64,000 nucleotides of DNA from Pyropia haitanensis (lineage: Eukaryota; Rhodophyta; Bangiophyceae; Bangiales; Bangiaceae): assembly GCA_008729055.1 (NCBI GenBank), contig SDUX01000002.1, positions 5,953,381 through 6,017,380 on the forward strand, given 5' to 3'. Below, piece by piece: positions 20,256 through 30,272 of the stretch. Position 1 is the first letter of the stretch. The number at the start of each line of letters is the position of its first letter. The translations under genes were made by a program, and so were the position numbers. Below the pieces are notes generated by a model. The model was not told the DNA's origin. It was given only the letters and a program-made list of their open reading frames with translations, and searched no databases.

Positions 20256-22046
20256 TCAGTCCGTCCCCTCGTACACCCCCCCCGGCATGGCCGTGGACGC
20301 GGAGCGTTCCCCCTCTCTGACCACAGCCGCGGCAGCAGCAGCAGCCGCAGCAACCGCGACCGCCGCGGATGCCGCCCCACCCGCAGCGGCCTCACCCGCC
20401 CGTGACGCCCGAACCGCCTCTCCCGCAACTGCCGCACCAGAGGTAGGAACCGTCCCGGTTGCAGCATCGGCCACGTCGGGGGGCGGCAGAGGGGACGCGC
20501 GCGTTGGTGAGGCAGCGTCGACAAGGCGCAGACCGTTGCTGGCAGCAGGCAGCCGCCAGTAAACGCGGTCCAGCGTGGAGAGCTCGCGAATCCACGGCTC
20601 CCGGTGTCCCTCGTTCATGCCGGCCGCGTCCGTCAAAGGCACCACCGTGCCGTCGTTGGCGCGAAGGCGGAGATGCTCGCGCACCTTGGTCACCACGAAG
20701 GCCATGTGGGCGAGCAGGCAAACGACCGTCCTGTCCGCATTCCCCGGCGCGCTCTCCTGGAACAGATGCCCCGCCGTAATAAACCCAAACATGTTGCTCG
20801 CCCCGGCCAACAGCGCCTTGTGGGCGTACGCCTCGTGGATAAAGCGATCGCCTTGGCGCAGGTGGATGGCCTCGCCCTGGTCCAGAGCTAACACCGTCCG
20901 CGTCCTGCTCCCCTTGACGGGGACCTGCTTCCCCATGCCGGTGCTCTCGTTAACGCTCGAGATAAACGCCTTGACGGCTGCCTTGCCCAGGTTCTCGTAG
21001 AAGTGCGATACCGCACGCTTCAGGTACCGGTACGCGACCACCGTCGCAGGGGACTTGCTGTTCTTCCTCTTGGACGACGGGATGCGCGTCAGAAGCTTGA
21101 CGCTGGCCTCCTCAGGTGTGATGCCCAGGCGCTCCGCGACCAGCCTGACGAGCGTGGCGTGATGCTCCTCCATGGGCTTGTACACGGCCCACGCCGACTT
21201 GGCGTGAATGAAGTCGTCCTTCAGCACGCGCAGCAAGTCCTTCCGCACGGGAGATACCCACGCATGTGGGTCGGCCTCGACTGGCGCAGCGTCGGCGTCG
21301 TCCGCGTCGGCCTTGAGACGCTCCATGATGTTGTCCAAAAGCTGGCCCATGTTGGCCAGCATCTGGCGGTCTGCGGCGTGGGCCGACATGCTCCGCTCCA
21401 ACGCGACCGCCAAGCGGTCAATCTTGGTCATTCCAGCCGCCACCTGGCGCTCCAGGTCCGACGCCCTTGCGCGCTGCTCGGTCAAAGCCCCCCGCACAGT
21501 GGCAAAGCTGCGCTTGACCAAGCCGAGGACGTCCTTCAAGCCTAGCTCCTCGTCGCCGTCCGTCAAAGGTACCGCTTCAGCGACGGCCGGCCCTGCAGAT
21601 CCAGCCGGGAGAGGCGACGCAGACCGCGGGCGCGCGGCTGGAGCGCGCGTCGGCCGGCGGGCATTGCGCGGCTGCCGAGACGCCGGCGCAGGCGCAGCAG
21701 GCGGAGGTGTGCCAGCTCCCTCAAACGGACGGGCGCGATGGCCGGAACGGCCGGCGGCAGACACAGGCATCGCAACGACAGGTGCCAGCGGGGTTGAAAG
21801 CGCTGGGGCAGGCGGCAGGCTGGCGGACCCGAGGGGAATTGTCGGCTCACCGCGCGCCGTCCAACCGGGATTGCCAGGATGGGCACCTTGTGAAGCAGGT
21901 GGCCAAGTCCCGCCACCAGCGCTGGCAATGGCCGCAGTAGCACCGCTGAAGAACGCCGACGCCGACGCCGCCCCATTCGTGTTGGCCGTCGTCAGCGTCC
22001 TGCACGTGTTGTCCTGTGAGAAGTGGAAGCCCGATGCCGACGCCAT
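20256..22046 (-). CDS. coiled-coil protein of unknown function, possible partner of the neighbouring transposase
   Basis: Not recognised. 596 residues from the ATG at 22046; the frame stays open further upstream but that part looks non-coding. Residues 1 to about 170 are Ala/Pro-rich and disordered. An alpha-helical coiled-coil follows (LGLVKRSFATVRGALTEQRA through DNIMERLKADADDAD, about 185-265). A longer folded region comes next, with HAWVSPVRKDLLRVLKDDF, a basic patch SSKRKNSKSP and helix-rich segments such as AYRYLKRAVSHFYENLGKAA. The C-terminus is an Ala run. Codon third positions are less GC-saturated than in FBPase or Dicer, as in the divergent transposase-like gene 2.1 kb away. Similar composition and head-to-head placement suggest the two belong to one element, an inference. 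It could instead be a host DNA-binding protein. Confidence 0.55.
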   Translation of the reverse strand: MASASGFHFSQDNTCRTLTTANTNGAASASAFFSGATAAIASAGGGTWPPASQGAHPGNPGWTARGEPTIPLGSASLPPAPALSTPLAPVVAMPVSAAGRSGHRARPFEGAGTPPPAAPAPASRQPRNARRPTRAPAARPRSASPLPAGSAGPAVAEAVPLTDGDEELGLKDVLGLVKRSFATVRGALTEQRARASDLERQVAAGMTKIDRLAVALERSMSAHAADRQMLANMGQLLDNIMERLKADADDADAAPVEADPHAWVSPVRKDLLRVLKDDFIHAKSAWAVYKPMEEHHATLVRLVAERLGITPEEASVKLLTRIPSSKRKNSKSPATVVAYRYLKRAVSHFYENLGKAAVKAFISSVNESTGMGKQVPVKGSRTRTVLALDQGEAIHLRQGDRFIHEAYAHKALLAGASNMFGFITAGHLFQESAPGNADRTVVCLLAHMAFVVTKVREHLRLRANDGTVVPLTDAAGMNEGHREPWIRELSTLDRVYWRLPAASNGLRLVDAASPTRASPLPPPDVADAATGTVPTSGAAVAGEAVRASRAGEAAAGGAASAAVAVAAAAAAAAAVVREGERSASTAMPGGVYEGTD

Positions 22047-24181
22047 CGCGCAGCGTTGACGTTGAAGAAGAACCGCGTGGCGTGCCGGACGATCAGGGGG
22101 GGGGGGTGGAGGACACGGCACCCGGGGTGGACAACGTGCACACATCCGAAGAGACAGACGCGGTGAACAGAGTGATGCCGAGTCGGCGTGCGTCAGTGCC
22201 GGTTGCCAAGCCCGCCCTCTTGAAGCCTTCCTACAGACCAGTCGGGCCGTCACACTGAAGGAGGAGCCGGGTGCGAACAGCAGAAAGCAGAAGGCATGCG
22301 GGCCAGGCCCGCGCGCCGGCGTGCAGAAGTGCCACACAAACGTCACCAGGAAGCCCCTCTCCCGCAGATCCCTCATTGTAGCCGTACAGTTGATGGAGCC
22401 AGGTAGTCGTGGCTGTCCTTGCGGATCGCGTGCCCGCGCGTGTCGACATCGTAGCCCGGCTCCCAGCTTGCCCTCGGCCGGCATGCGGCTACCTGTTGCT
22501 CACGGTCAGTGAGGGGGGGTGCCGAGTCGGCGGGCGTCAGTCGCAGCCGGGATCGCGATCGGCGCACTGTGCTTTGCCAGCCTCAAACCTGTTCTACTGG
22601 GAGCTGCATTAAACTCGACGTGGACACTGATCATTGGTGCACCAGCACGATCTGAATAGTTGTGCACCACACACTCCGTCCCTATTGGACGGCCTCGAAC
22701 GCGAAGCGCAATTTTCAGATCTTCTCTGCCGTCCACGTGGTACGCTTCCTCGAGTCCATGGTGATGTACGGTTAGGCGCGGATATCGTTGTTCGTTACCC
22801 GTCCCCGGCGCGCAGGGATGCTGCCGTCCACAGATGTCGTCCCCGGAGCTGACTGTGGCGTGTATGTGGCGCTGTCTGGCGCAAGCACGTCATTGGGAAG
22901 GGCTCCCCTGACGTACCCTGTGGCGGGGCGGTCGTGCTACAAGCTCGGGTTGGAAGCATTCCGCGCAGCTGACACACCGTCGCGTGTGTCGTGATGCTCT
23001 TGGCCGCGCTGCCGACCATCGGGGGTGCCGTGGAGATACTGTGACGGAGCGGTAGCGAAGTGTGGCGTGTGGTGGCATCTGGCGGCGGCGGGGGAGCCCG
23101 CCGCGAGAGGCCAACTGAGTGCCACGGGTGGCTGCCGTCCGCAGAGCCCCCCGCCTGCAGCGAGTTGATTTCTGCTTTCCGGTGCATGGCTATGACGGGT
23201 GCGCTTGGGTGGACGTGGTACGTTGCGTCGGCGGGTTGGTGTTCGTACGGACGGCGTCTGGTACCGACGGGTGCGCTTTGTGCGGTGTTGGCGGGTGGCG
23301 CACGCCTCCTACTGTTGTTGAAGCGCCCGCACCGCGGAGGGGGTGCGATCGAGCTGTGGCGAGGAGCCCCGCGTCACCGTGCGGTGTACGCCATTGCTTT
23401 TACGTGCTTGTACCACGGCGTACCTGCCACCTGTGGTGGGCATCAACTCGTCCTCGTCCGCGTTTTGGTCGCGTGATTGCCTTCGGAGCCGGCGCACGTG
23501 CGCGCGGTTGGATCCTCCCCGTGTGGGAAACTGACTGAGCATGTGCCGATCGGTGCTCCTCGTGGTGTGCATGGCATGGTCGTTGCAGTTTGAGTGTGCG
23601 GTGTAGCGGCGGCGACTGGAAGGTCGTCGGTGTTAGTCGCCGGGTGTCATTGCGCAAGGGGTGTCACGCAGCAGCAGCCGGTTGTTGTCGCACGAGAGCA
23701 AGACGATAGATGGGGGGGGGCAGGCACCGCGGCAGACGGAGTCGACGATATTCTCCCGCACTGTGGCGTCGGCGGCATCCACCGTCGTGGCCGCTCGCCC
23801 GTCGTGTGGGGGCTTCTTGCAGCGGGCAAACTATCTGCGCGACGGCCCGCGGCGGATCCATGCGCGCCGGAGCTTGCTGACCGCTCAGGTGGGCACTACA
23901 GCGCGCCAGCTGGCTGCGCGACGATGCCGGCGATATTTATCCCTGTCGCGGTCTCTTCGGCGCCGCCTGCTGGCCGCGTACGTGTCCGCCGCGGTGGGCC
24001 CGCAGGCACCGGTGCAGCTGAGCCGTCCCCCTGGCCCGTTGACAGCATTTTCGGGGCACGGCGGACAGCCCCGTGTGCTGCGTATTGTCGACGTCGCCTG
24101 TCTGTGCGGCTTTTAAACGGGCTGTCGCCTTGCGTTGACCCCTTTTTTCACAACAACCTGCGCGGACCTGCGCGCCTCAAC
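22047..24181. promoter_or_regulatory. divergent spacer between coiled-coil (-) and transposase-like (+) genes
   Basis: This 2.1 kb region should hold both 5' flanks. TGCCGAGTCGGCG occurs twice (about 22177 and 22519) within similar surroundings, a possible degenerate repeat. Otherwise no gene-like frame is present, and no terminal inverted repeat or splice-linked exon could be defined. Confidence 0.35.
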
Positions 24182-27100
24182 ATGGTGTCTTCCCCCCCGT
24201 CCTCGCCGTCCGCGTCGCGCGGCATCATCAAGCCGGCGCACAAGTGCTCTTTTTGCCCTCGCGCGTTCACCTCGGTCGTGTCTCGCCAGCGCCACATGAT
24301 GGCGACCCACGGCAGCCGCAACCCTTTGGTGGCGCCCGCGGCAAGCACAAGTCAGCCGTCGTCACCGGGGTCTACTTCGGCCGCCCCTGCAGGCGAGGCC
24401 GCCGCCGTGGATGCCGGGGAGAGCACGACGAACGGGGATAGCTCGGGCACGGCAACCAGCCCTGACTTGGCCGCGGGCCCCTGCACGTGGGGCACCTTTC
24501 ACGAGGCGGCAGTGAGCGGGCCGGGTCTGGCAGCCACAGCCGCCGCCAGCGCCTATGTCAACGAGTCCGCTGTGCAAGCCTTGACACGCCGCCAAAATGA
24601 AGGCGTTGCCCGTGGCACCGTGGCGGGGCCGCGACCGTTGGCGGGGGCTGTACGGCACGTCTTTGCGGCAAGTGTGGCGGCGCGCATCCAGGCGTACTAC
24701 GAGGCTTTGCCGGAGGCGTCCCAGAGCAAGCCTGCTGTGTCACCCCTCTTCTCTCAGGCGTCTTCACGGTTCCGCACGCCGGTCATGCGCTCTGTCCTCA
24801 AGTTTGCACTGACCGCGGGTGGATGCGGCTTATCCCGCAAGGACCAAAAAGCGCTGGGCTCCCTTCTGCTTGAGATTGAGGCGGCGAATGGCGCTGATGA
24901 TGGCAGCTTCTCGGCAACGTTTGAGACTGCTTCTGCGTTTGTGCAGGGGCTCCGCACGGAGCAAAACCGAGTGGTCTCGTGCCTCAACTGGATGCAGGCA
25001 CCTATCGTGCTTGGCAACACTACGTACACGTTCTTCTATCGCGACCTGTTGGACGTCGCTGTCGGCGCTATTCGGTCGGCTGAGAAGCTGGACTTGGACG
25101 GGGGCTCCCTGCCGCGTGCTGCGGACGGGTCGCCGCGGCGGTCATCAACGCTCGACGCGGATATGTTCGTGGAGGAGGTGCGCGCCGTCAAGGTTCTTCA
25201 TGGGCAACGCGCTCGTCCTCTTTTTGCCTCCCTCCACGCCGATGCGGCGGTCGTTTCTTGGGGCGGAGCGGCGTACGTGTACCCCATTCGGGCGAGGTTT
25301 CCAAGCGTCCGGGATGGGGGCAGCCGGTGGGTGACTGTTGGATACATCCCCCACATTGGCAAGGCCGTCTGCCACACCGACAAGGACAGGCAGGCAGTCA
25401 GCGACTGGCGGAACGACTTGTTGCAGCGCTGTTTGGCTCTCGTGCTGCGCCGGTTTTCGCGAGCCAGCGAGACCGGCTACCCGGTGGACATCCCGATGCT
25501 GGGGACTGTCCTGCTCGTGGCGCGCATCGGCGGCATCGTCGTTGACTTCGTAGAGGAGCGCTCACTGTACGCGCTGATGGGGACCGGGAGCAACATGATC
25601 TGCTCCATGTGTCGGGTGCGGCACTCCGTTAGCTGCGCGCCAGACGAGCCGGACGCTGAACCTCGGAACGTGGTGGAGACCTTGGAGGCCCAGTTGGCGG
25701 CGGCGGAGCGGCGCCTTGTGGACCCGCGTGCTTCCCTCCGAGTTCCTCTGGCCAGAGCGCACAGCGCGCTGGCGTTTGCGCCGGTTCTGGGCTCCATGCA
25801 CGGGCTGTCGACGGGCAGTATGAACTACTTCCGGGTAATCTCTTTCGACCTGCTGCACGTCTGGAAGCTGGGCGTCCTACGGACGCTGGCACAGCGTCTT
25901 CCCGGTTTTCTCCGCGCCGTCTGTACAACGCGGGCTGGTGCTGCGATGGGCCCAGTGCAGGCGACGCTAGACGTGCTCAACCTACGCGGCTTCGAGCTCG
26001 GCCGCCGGTGCCGCGTCAAGCCTGTAGCACCAGGCTGCTTCGTCCCGCCGAAGGAGAAGCAGGCAACAATGACGGGCCGCAGCTGGCGGCACTTCTCCGT
26101 CTTCTGGCCGCATGTCGTCGCTGGGCTTATCGGGCCCGCTGACCCTGAGCGGCTTAAGGGGGGGCAGCCTGCCGCGGCGCCTGAGCTCGCCATTGCGCCA
26201 ATGCTGTCCGACACGGACTCAGAGAACGAGGAGGAAGTTGACGAGGACAGGCACCAACCGGTCCCTGCGGGCATCACTGTCGGCGCCGGCACGGCCTACC
26301 ACAAACTCTTTGGCGACAAGACGGTCCAAGACGCAGTTCAAGAGATGTTCGCCAAGGCGGCCAAGCTGGGCGGCATGCTCTTTGGTGACAACGTGGCCGA
26401 CACCGTCTACACGACCGGAACGGACGTCACGCGGATGGTGGAGGAGGCCCACGAGCTTGGCCGCTGCGCTCAGGTGCTGCTGGGGCCGGTGCACACCTCA
26501 AAGCTGCATCGCCTGATGCGACATCTCCGTGCCGAGCTGGAGGACCGTGGCAACCTGTGGGAGGGTGACACCAGCGCGAACGAGTCGCTGCACAAGGTAT
26601 GCAAGCAGATGTACCTGCGCTCGAACAAGCGCGGCCCCACGTTGGCTATGCAGATGATGCGTGGTGAGCAGGCCCAGACAGAGATTCTCCGCGGTCTGTC
26701 CGACGGGGACACCGACGACGACGGCTCTGAGGACGATGCGCGCGTCGAGGAGCAGTGCGTGGAGCGGCAGGCGCGTGTGGACGACGTGGCCGCAGTCCCT
26801 GGCAGCTTGTTGCAGATGAACACGCGCGGTGTGCGTGTCTGCTTGGCGGAGCTGAGCGCCATCCCCGGCCTTCATCACGTGCCGGAGCTGCTGCAGATGG
26901 ACAAGAGTGAGACCGTGTACGTCACTAAGACGTTGAAATTCCTGGCCAAGTTTGAGTGGGGGGCGGCGAGCCGCGTCCAGTTCCTACGCGCCACGACGTC
27001 TTTTAATGGGAAGCCGTGGTTCGACCACGTGCGGTACAAGGCGGACAACGGAGAGGTGCGGTGGGGCGAGGCGCGTGCGGTTCTGTGCCGCGCTGGCCCA

Positions 27101-27424
27101 TCTCGCCGGGCGACTGTCGCTGTTCGGCGCATGCAGGTCGTCGCGCCCTTGCCTGGCTGTGTTCTGACTGCTTACGGCTGCCAACGTTTGGCGTGGTACT
27201 TCAACGCGCCGGAGGCCGTGTGGCCTGCTGTCGAGATGGTGGATGTCGGGCGACTGCTGCGCCTTGAGAACATCACCCCAGACTGGCGGGACTTGGCGGA
27301 CCGGTGTGGGCTCCAAGCGATGCCATCCAACAAGCACGCTTCCGCTGAGGAGTTCCGTAGGGAGCGGTTCTTCGTCAACGCTTTCTACCCTTGGACGTCT
27401 CGCCCGGCTGTGGGTGACCGATAA
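24182..27424 (+). CDS. C2H2 zinc-finger KDZ/Plavaka-like transposase or derivative
   Basis: Single-exon product of 1080 residues; the start at 24182 (AACATGG) follows a leader with no coding character. A C2H2 finger lies at residues 22-43 (C22-x2-C25-x12-H38-x4-H43), followed by a Ser/Ala-rich linker. The central part carries CSMC and SC pairs. At residues 554-566 the run SFDLLHVWKLGVL resembles the D-x2-H...LG block found in KDZ and Plavaka transposases, with Asp556 and His559 as candidates. An acidic DSENEEEVDEDR segment follows. Near the C-terminus HTSKLHRLMRHL and SANESLHKVCKQMY (Glu801) match the late E-S-x-H-K block of those enzymes, with SNKRG after it. The frame is intact, so it could be active or domesticated. 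GC3 is lower than in neighbouring genes. Family placement rests on motif memory only; no terminal repeats were found. Confidence 0.55.
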   Translation: MVSSPPSSPSASRGIIKPAHKCSFCPRAFTSVVSRQRHMMATHGSRNPLVAPAASTSQPSSPGSTSAAPAGEAAAVDAGESTTNGDSSGTATSPDLAAGPCTWGTFHEAAVSGPGLAATAAASAYVNESAVQALTRRQNEGVARGTVAGPRPLAGAVRHVFAASVAARIQAYYEALPEASQSKPAVSPLFSQASSRFRTPVMRSVLKFALTAGGCGLSRKDQKALGSLLLEIEAANGADDGSFSATFETASAFVQGLRTEQNRVVSCLNWMQAPIVLGNTTYTFFYRDLLDVAVGAIRSAEKLDLDGGSLPRAADGSPRRSSTLDADMFVEEVRAVKVLHGQRARPLFASLHADAAVVSWGGAAYVYPIRARFPSVRDGGSRWVTVGYIPHIGKAVCHTDKDRQAVSDWRNDLLQRCLALVLRRFSRASETGYPVDIPMLGTVLLVARIGGIVVDFVEERSLYALMGTGSNMICSMCRVRHSVSCAPDEPDAEPRNVVETLEAQLAAAERRLVDPRASLRVPLARAHSALAFAPVLGSMHGLSTGSMNYFRVISFDLLHVWKLGVLRTLAQRLPGFLRAVCTTRAGAAMGPVQATLDVLNLRGFELGRRCRVKPVAPGCFVPPKEKQATMTGRSWRHFSVFWPHVVAGLIGPADPERLKGGQPAAAPELAIAPMLSDTDSENEEEVDEDRHQPVPAGITVGAGTAYHKLFGDKTVQDAVQEMFAKAAKLGGMLFGDNVADTVYTTGTDVTRMVEEAHELGRCAQVLLGPVHTSKLHRLMRHLRAELEDRGNLWEGDTSANESLHKVCKQMYLRSNKRGPTLAMQMMRGEQAQTEILRGLSDGDTDDDGSEDDARVEEQCVERQARVDDVAAVPGSLLQMNTRGVRVCLAELSAIPGLHHVPELLQMDKSETVYVTKTLKFLAKFEWGAASRVQFLRATTSFNGKPWFDHVRYKADNGEVRWGEARAVLCRAGPSRRATVAVRRMQVVAPLPGCVLTAYGCQRLAWYFNAPEAVWPAVEMVDVGRLLRLENITPDWRDLADRCGLQAMPSNKHASAEEFRRERFFVNAFYPWTSRPAVGDR

Positions 27425-28392
27425 TGCGGCGGGGGATTTCTAGCGTGGAGGGGATGGCTGGTGCGATGCATGTGATTGATAGAGTAGCTTTTCTTGGAAA
27501 CGGCCTTCCAGACTGATAGCACGGAGAGACAAAGGGGGGCAGGCGTGCATCCGCCGACCGACTTCGGCAGCGAGCTCCACCTGTGTGCATGCACGCCCCA
27601 GTCTCTCCGCGCCAGCATACCGCCCCCGGGGACTCCCCCGACCGTATCCATCACACACAACGGCCTCAGCGAGTACGGAGGCAGGAACGGCTGCATCGCG
27701 CCGACGCTGCTTCTCCACGTCCTCGCGGTTTGGGGCGTTTAGGCGCACGGCGTGCGGGGTCACGGCCACTGACCGTTGCGGCGCGGGCTCTTCAAGGGGT
27801 GGGCCGTCACCGCGGACGACTTCCTCTTAACGGTCCTCCAGACGGTGGGGGTTTTGCGCCCGCTGGGTGCTGAGGGCGTGCGCGTGGTGGTGCTCGGCCA
27901 CAGCACCCCTTTGTGGCGTCGGCGGTCTGGGCAGTGCCGCTACTGGTGGCGGGCGGCCCGGTGGGGAGCGCTTTCCGGCCGCCGCCGGTCTGCAGGACCA
28001 GTCAGCGGTACCACATGGGCAGCAGCTGGGGGGGGTGGGTTCACACGAGCAGCGCCTTACCAGCCGCGGCGCACTCGTATCGTGCGTGCGCCATGCTGGC
28101 TGGTGGCGCAGTAACGACGCATAGAGGTCACCAGGTTGCTTAATAGGTTTCTTAATGTGAGCACCGGAGCTCTTAGATCGCTGGAGGTGCGTGTCGCCTT
28201 CTCATTGGACAAATTTGTCAGAGCCCAGCAGAAGAGCAGCAAAGAGGCAGCAGAGAGGAAACGGAGTCGTGCGACTCCCGGGATCATGCCATCCCTTCGC
28301 CGCACCGTCGACGTGAGACCTGGACGAAAAGAAAGGTCTGTCATTTTCCAGAGTACGGGGTCCAGTTCGCTGCACGAAGTCTCGACGGAAAA
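27425..28392. other. intergenic between transposase-like gene and Dicer
   Basis: This region of about 970 bases has lower GC toward 28130-28400, which is likely to include the Dicer upstream region. I could not match it as an inverted copy of the 19.4-20.2 kb flank. No gene or RNA was recognised. Confidence 0.4.
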
Positions 28393-29999
28393 ATGGTAGT
28401 TGCGGCGAAACCGTGCGTCCAGCCTCGTCCAACGTTTAGAGCCGTTGTCACTTCCTGTGACGACGGGCCGTCCTTTGGCCCGCCGACGGCGACGGGCGCG
28501 GCGAGCCCAGCGGCCCCCCCCCCCCCCCCCCCCACCATCCCCGCAGCGTGCCCGCGTCGGCGCCGCGGCCGTCGCGCCGCGTCGCGCCGCGGCGGCGGCT
28601 CCGTCCCTCGCCCCCGCCCCCCCTCCCCCCGCAACGTCTGTGGGGTGCCCACCCCGACGGCGGCGCGAGCGCCCGGCGGCGGTGTCGCCCCGGCCAAGCG
28701 GGTCGCCGGCGGGGACGCACCGCATCCCCCCCCCCCCCCGCATCGCCCCCCCCCCCCCCCCCACATCCCCACCCGCCTCCCCGCACGCCCGCGTGCACGC
28801 GCCGCGCCGCGGCGCCGTTGCCCTTGGCGAGCGGCCGCGGCGGCGGCGCGGCGGCGGCGGCACGACGACCGCGTGGCCACCCCCCCCCCCCCCCCCCCCC
28901 CCCATCCCCCCCCCCAATGGAAGTCTCCCCGGCGGGCGGGGCGCGGCTCCCCCCCCCCCGGGGAGCCCGCCCCCCCCGCCACCGCCGCCGCCCCGCCCGC
29001 CCCCCGCCGCGGCTGCCCCGCGGCCGCCACGTCCCCGCTGCCCGTCGGTGGCGGGCCGGCGGCGACGGCCGTCCGCTCCCGCTTTGGCGACCGCCCCGCC
29101 CCCCGCCGCGGCTGCCCCGCGGCCGCCGCGTCCCCGCTGCCCGTCGATGGCCGGCCGGCGGCGACGGTCGTCCGCTCCCGCTTTGGCGACCGCCCCGCCG
29201 GCGGCCGCGTCGTCGGCGGCGACGGCGGCAGCGGCGGCGGCAGCAGCGGCGGCAGCGCCGCCGCCGCGTCGACGTTTGCGCCGGCGCTGCTGACGCCGCC
29301 GCCGACGCCGCCGCCGCCGCCGCCGACGCCGCCGCCGCCACCGCCGTCGCTGGTCGTGTCGGTTGAGGCGGCGGCGGCGGCCGCCACCCGGGCGGGGGTG
29401 GGCGCTGCCGGCTTGCCAAACGACGGCCGGGGCGGCGGTGGAGGCGGTGGCGATGGTGGGTGCGGTGCGGATGGTGGCAGGGGTGGCGGGGGGGGTGCCG
29501 CCGGCGACGGCGGCGGCGGTGGCGGCGGCGGCGGTGGCGGGGGTGCCCCGACGGCGGCGGCACCCGCGGTGGGCAGTGCCGCCGGCCACGCCGCCGCGGC
29601 CGCCGTCGGCCCGGCGGCGTCGGCAGCCAATGGTGGCGCGCGCCCGCGGTGGCCTGCGACCTGCGTGGACGTCCTTGACCGCCCGCCGCCGGCGGCAGCG
29701 GCGGCGGCGGCGGCGGCGGCGGCGGTGGCCATGACCGACGACGACACCGCCGCGGCCGTGCCGCCGCGCGACGCCATGGCCGTCGACACCCCCGCCGCGG
29801 CGGCCGCGGCGGGTGCGGACGCCGCCGCGGCCGCCCGGCCCGTCCCGCCGCCGCCGCCGTCGCCGTCGGCGGTCGTCGCGGGGAGTGCGGCGTCCCCTGC
29901 GGCGGCGACGGGGTCGACGGCGGCGGCGGCGGTGCGGGTCGCCGCCCCCGACGGGCCCGCGGGGGGACGACGGCCCGGCGCCACCAGCGCCGCCGCCGA

Positions 30000-30070
<71 letters not shown>

Positions 30071-30240
30071 GGTCCGTACCGCCGCCGCTCCCGTCCACCA
30101 CCGCCCCAGCGGTGACGGCGGCGACGGTGGCGGCGGCGGCGGCCGCCGCCGACGTGGCCGCCGCCGAGGCGGCCGTCGCGGCCGCGCTCGCCGCGCTCGC
30201 CGCGCCGTCGGCGGCGGCGACCACGGCGGCGGCAGCGTCC

Positions 30241-30272
<32 letters not shown>

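Noticed and set aside
19400..28200. Terminal inverted repeats for the transposase-like element
   Set aside because: I compared the two flanks by eye on both strands and found no convincing matching ends; a computed self-alignment would be decisive.
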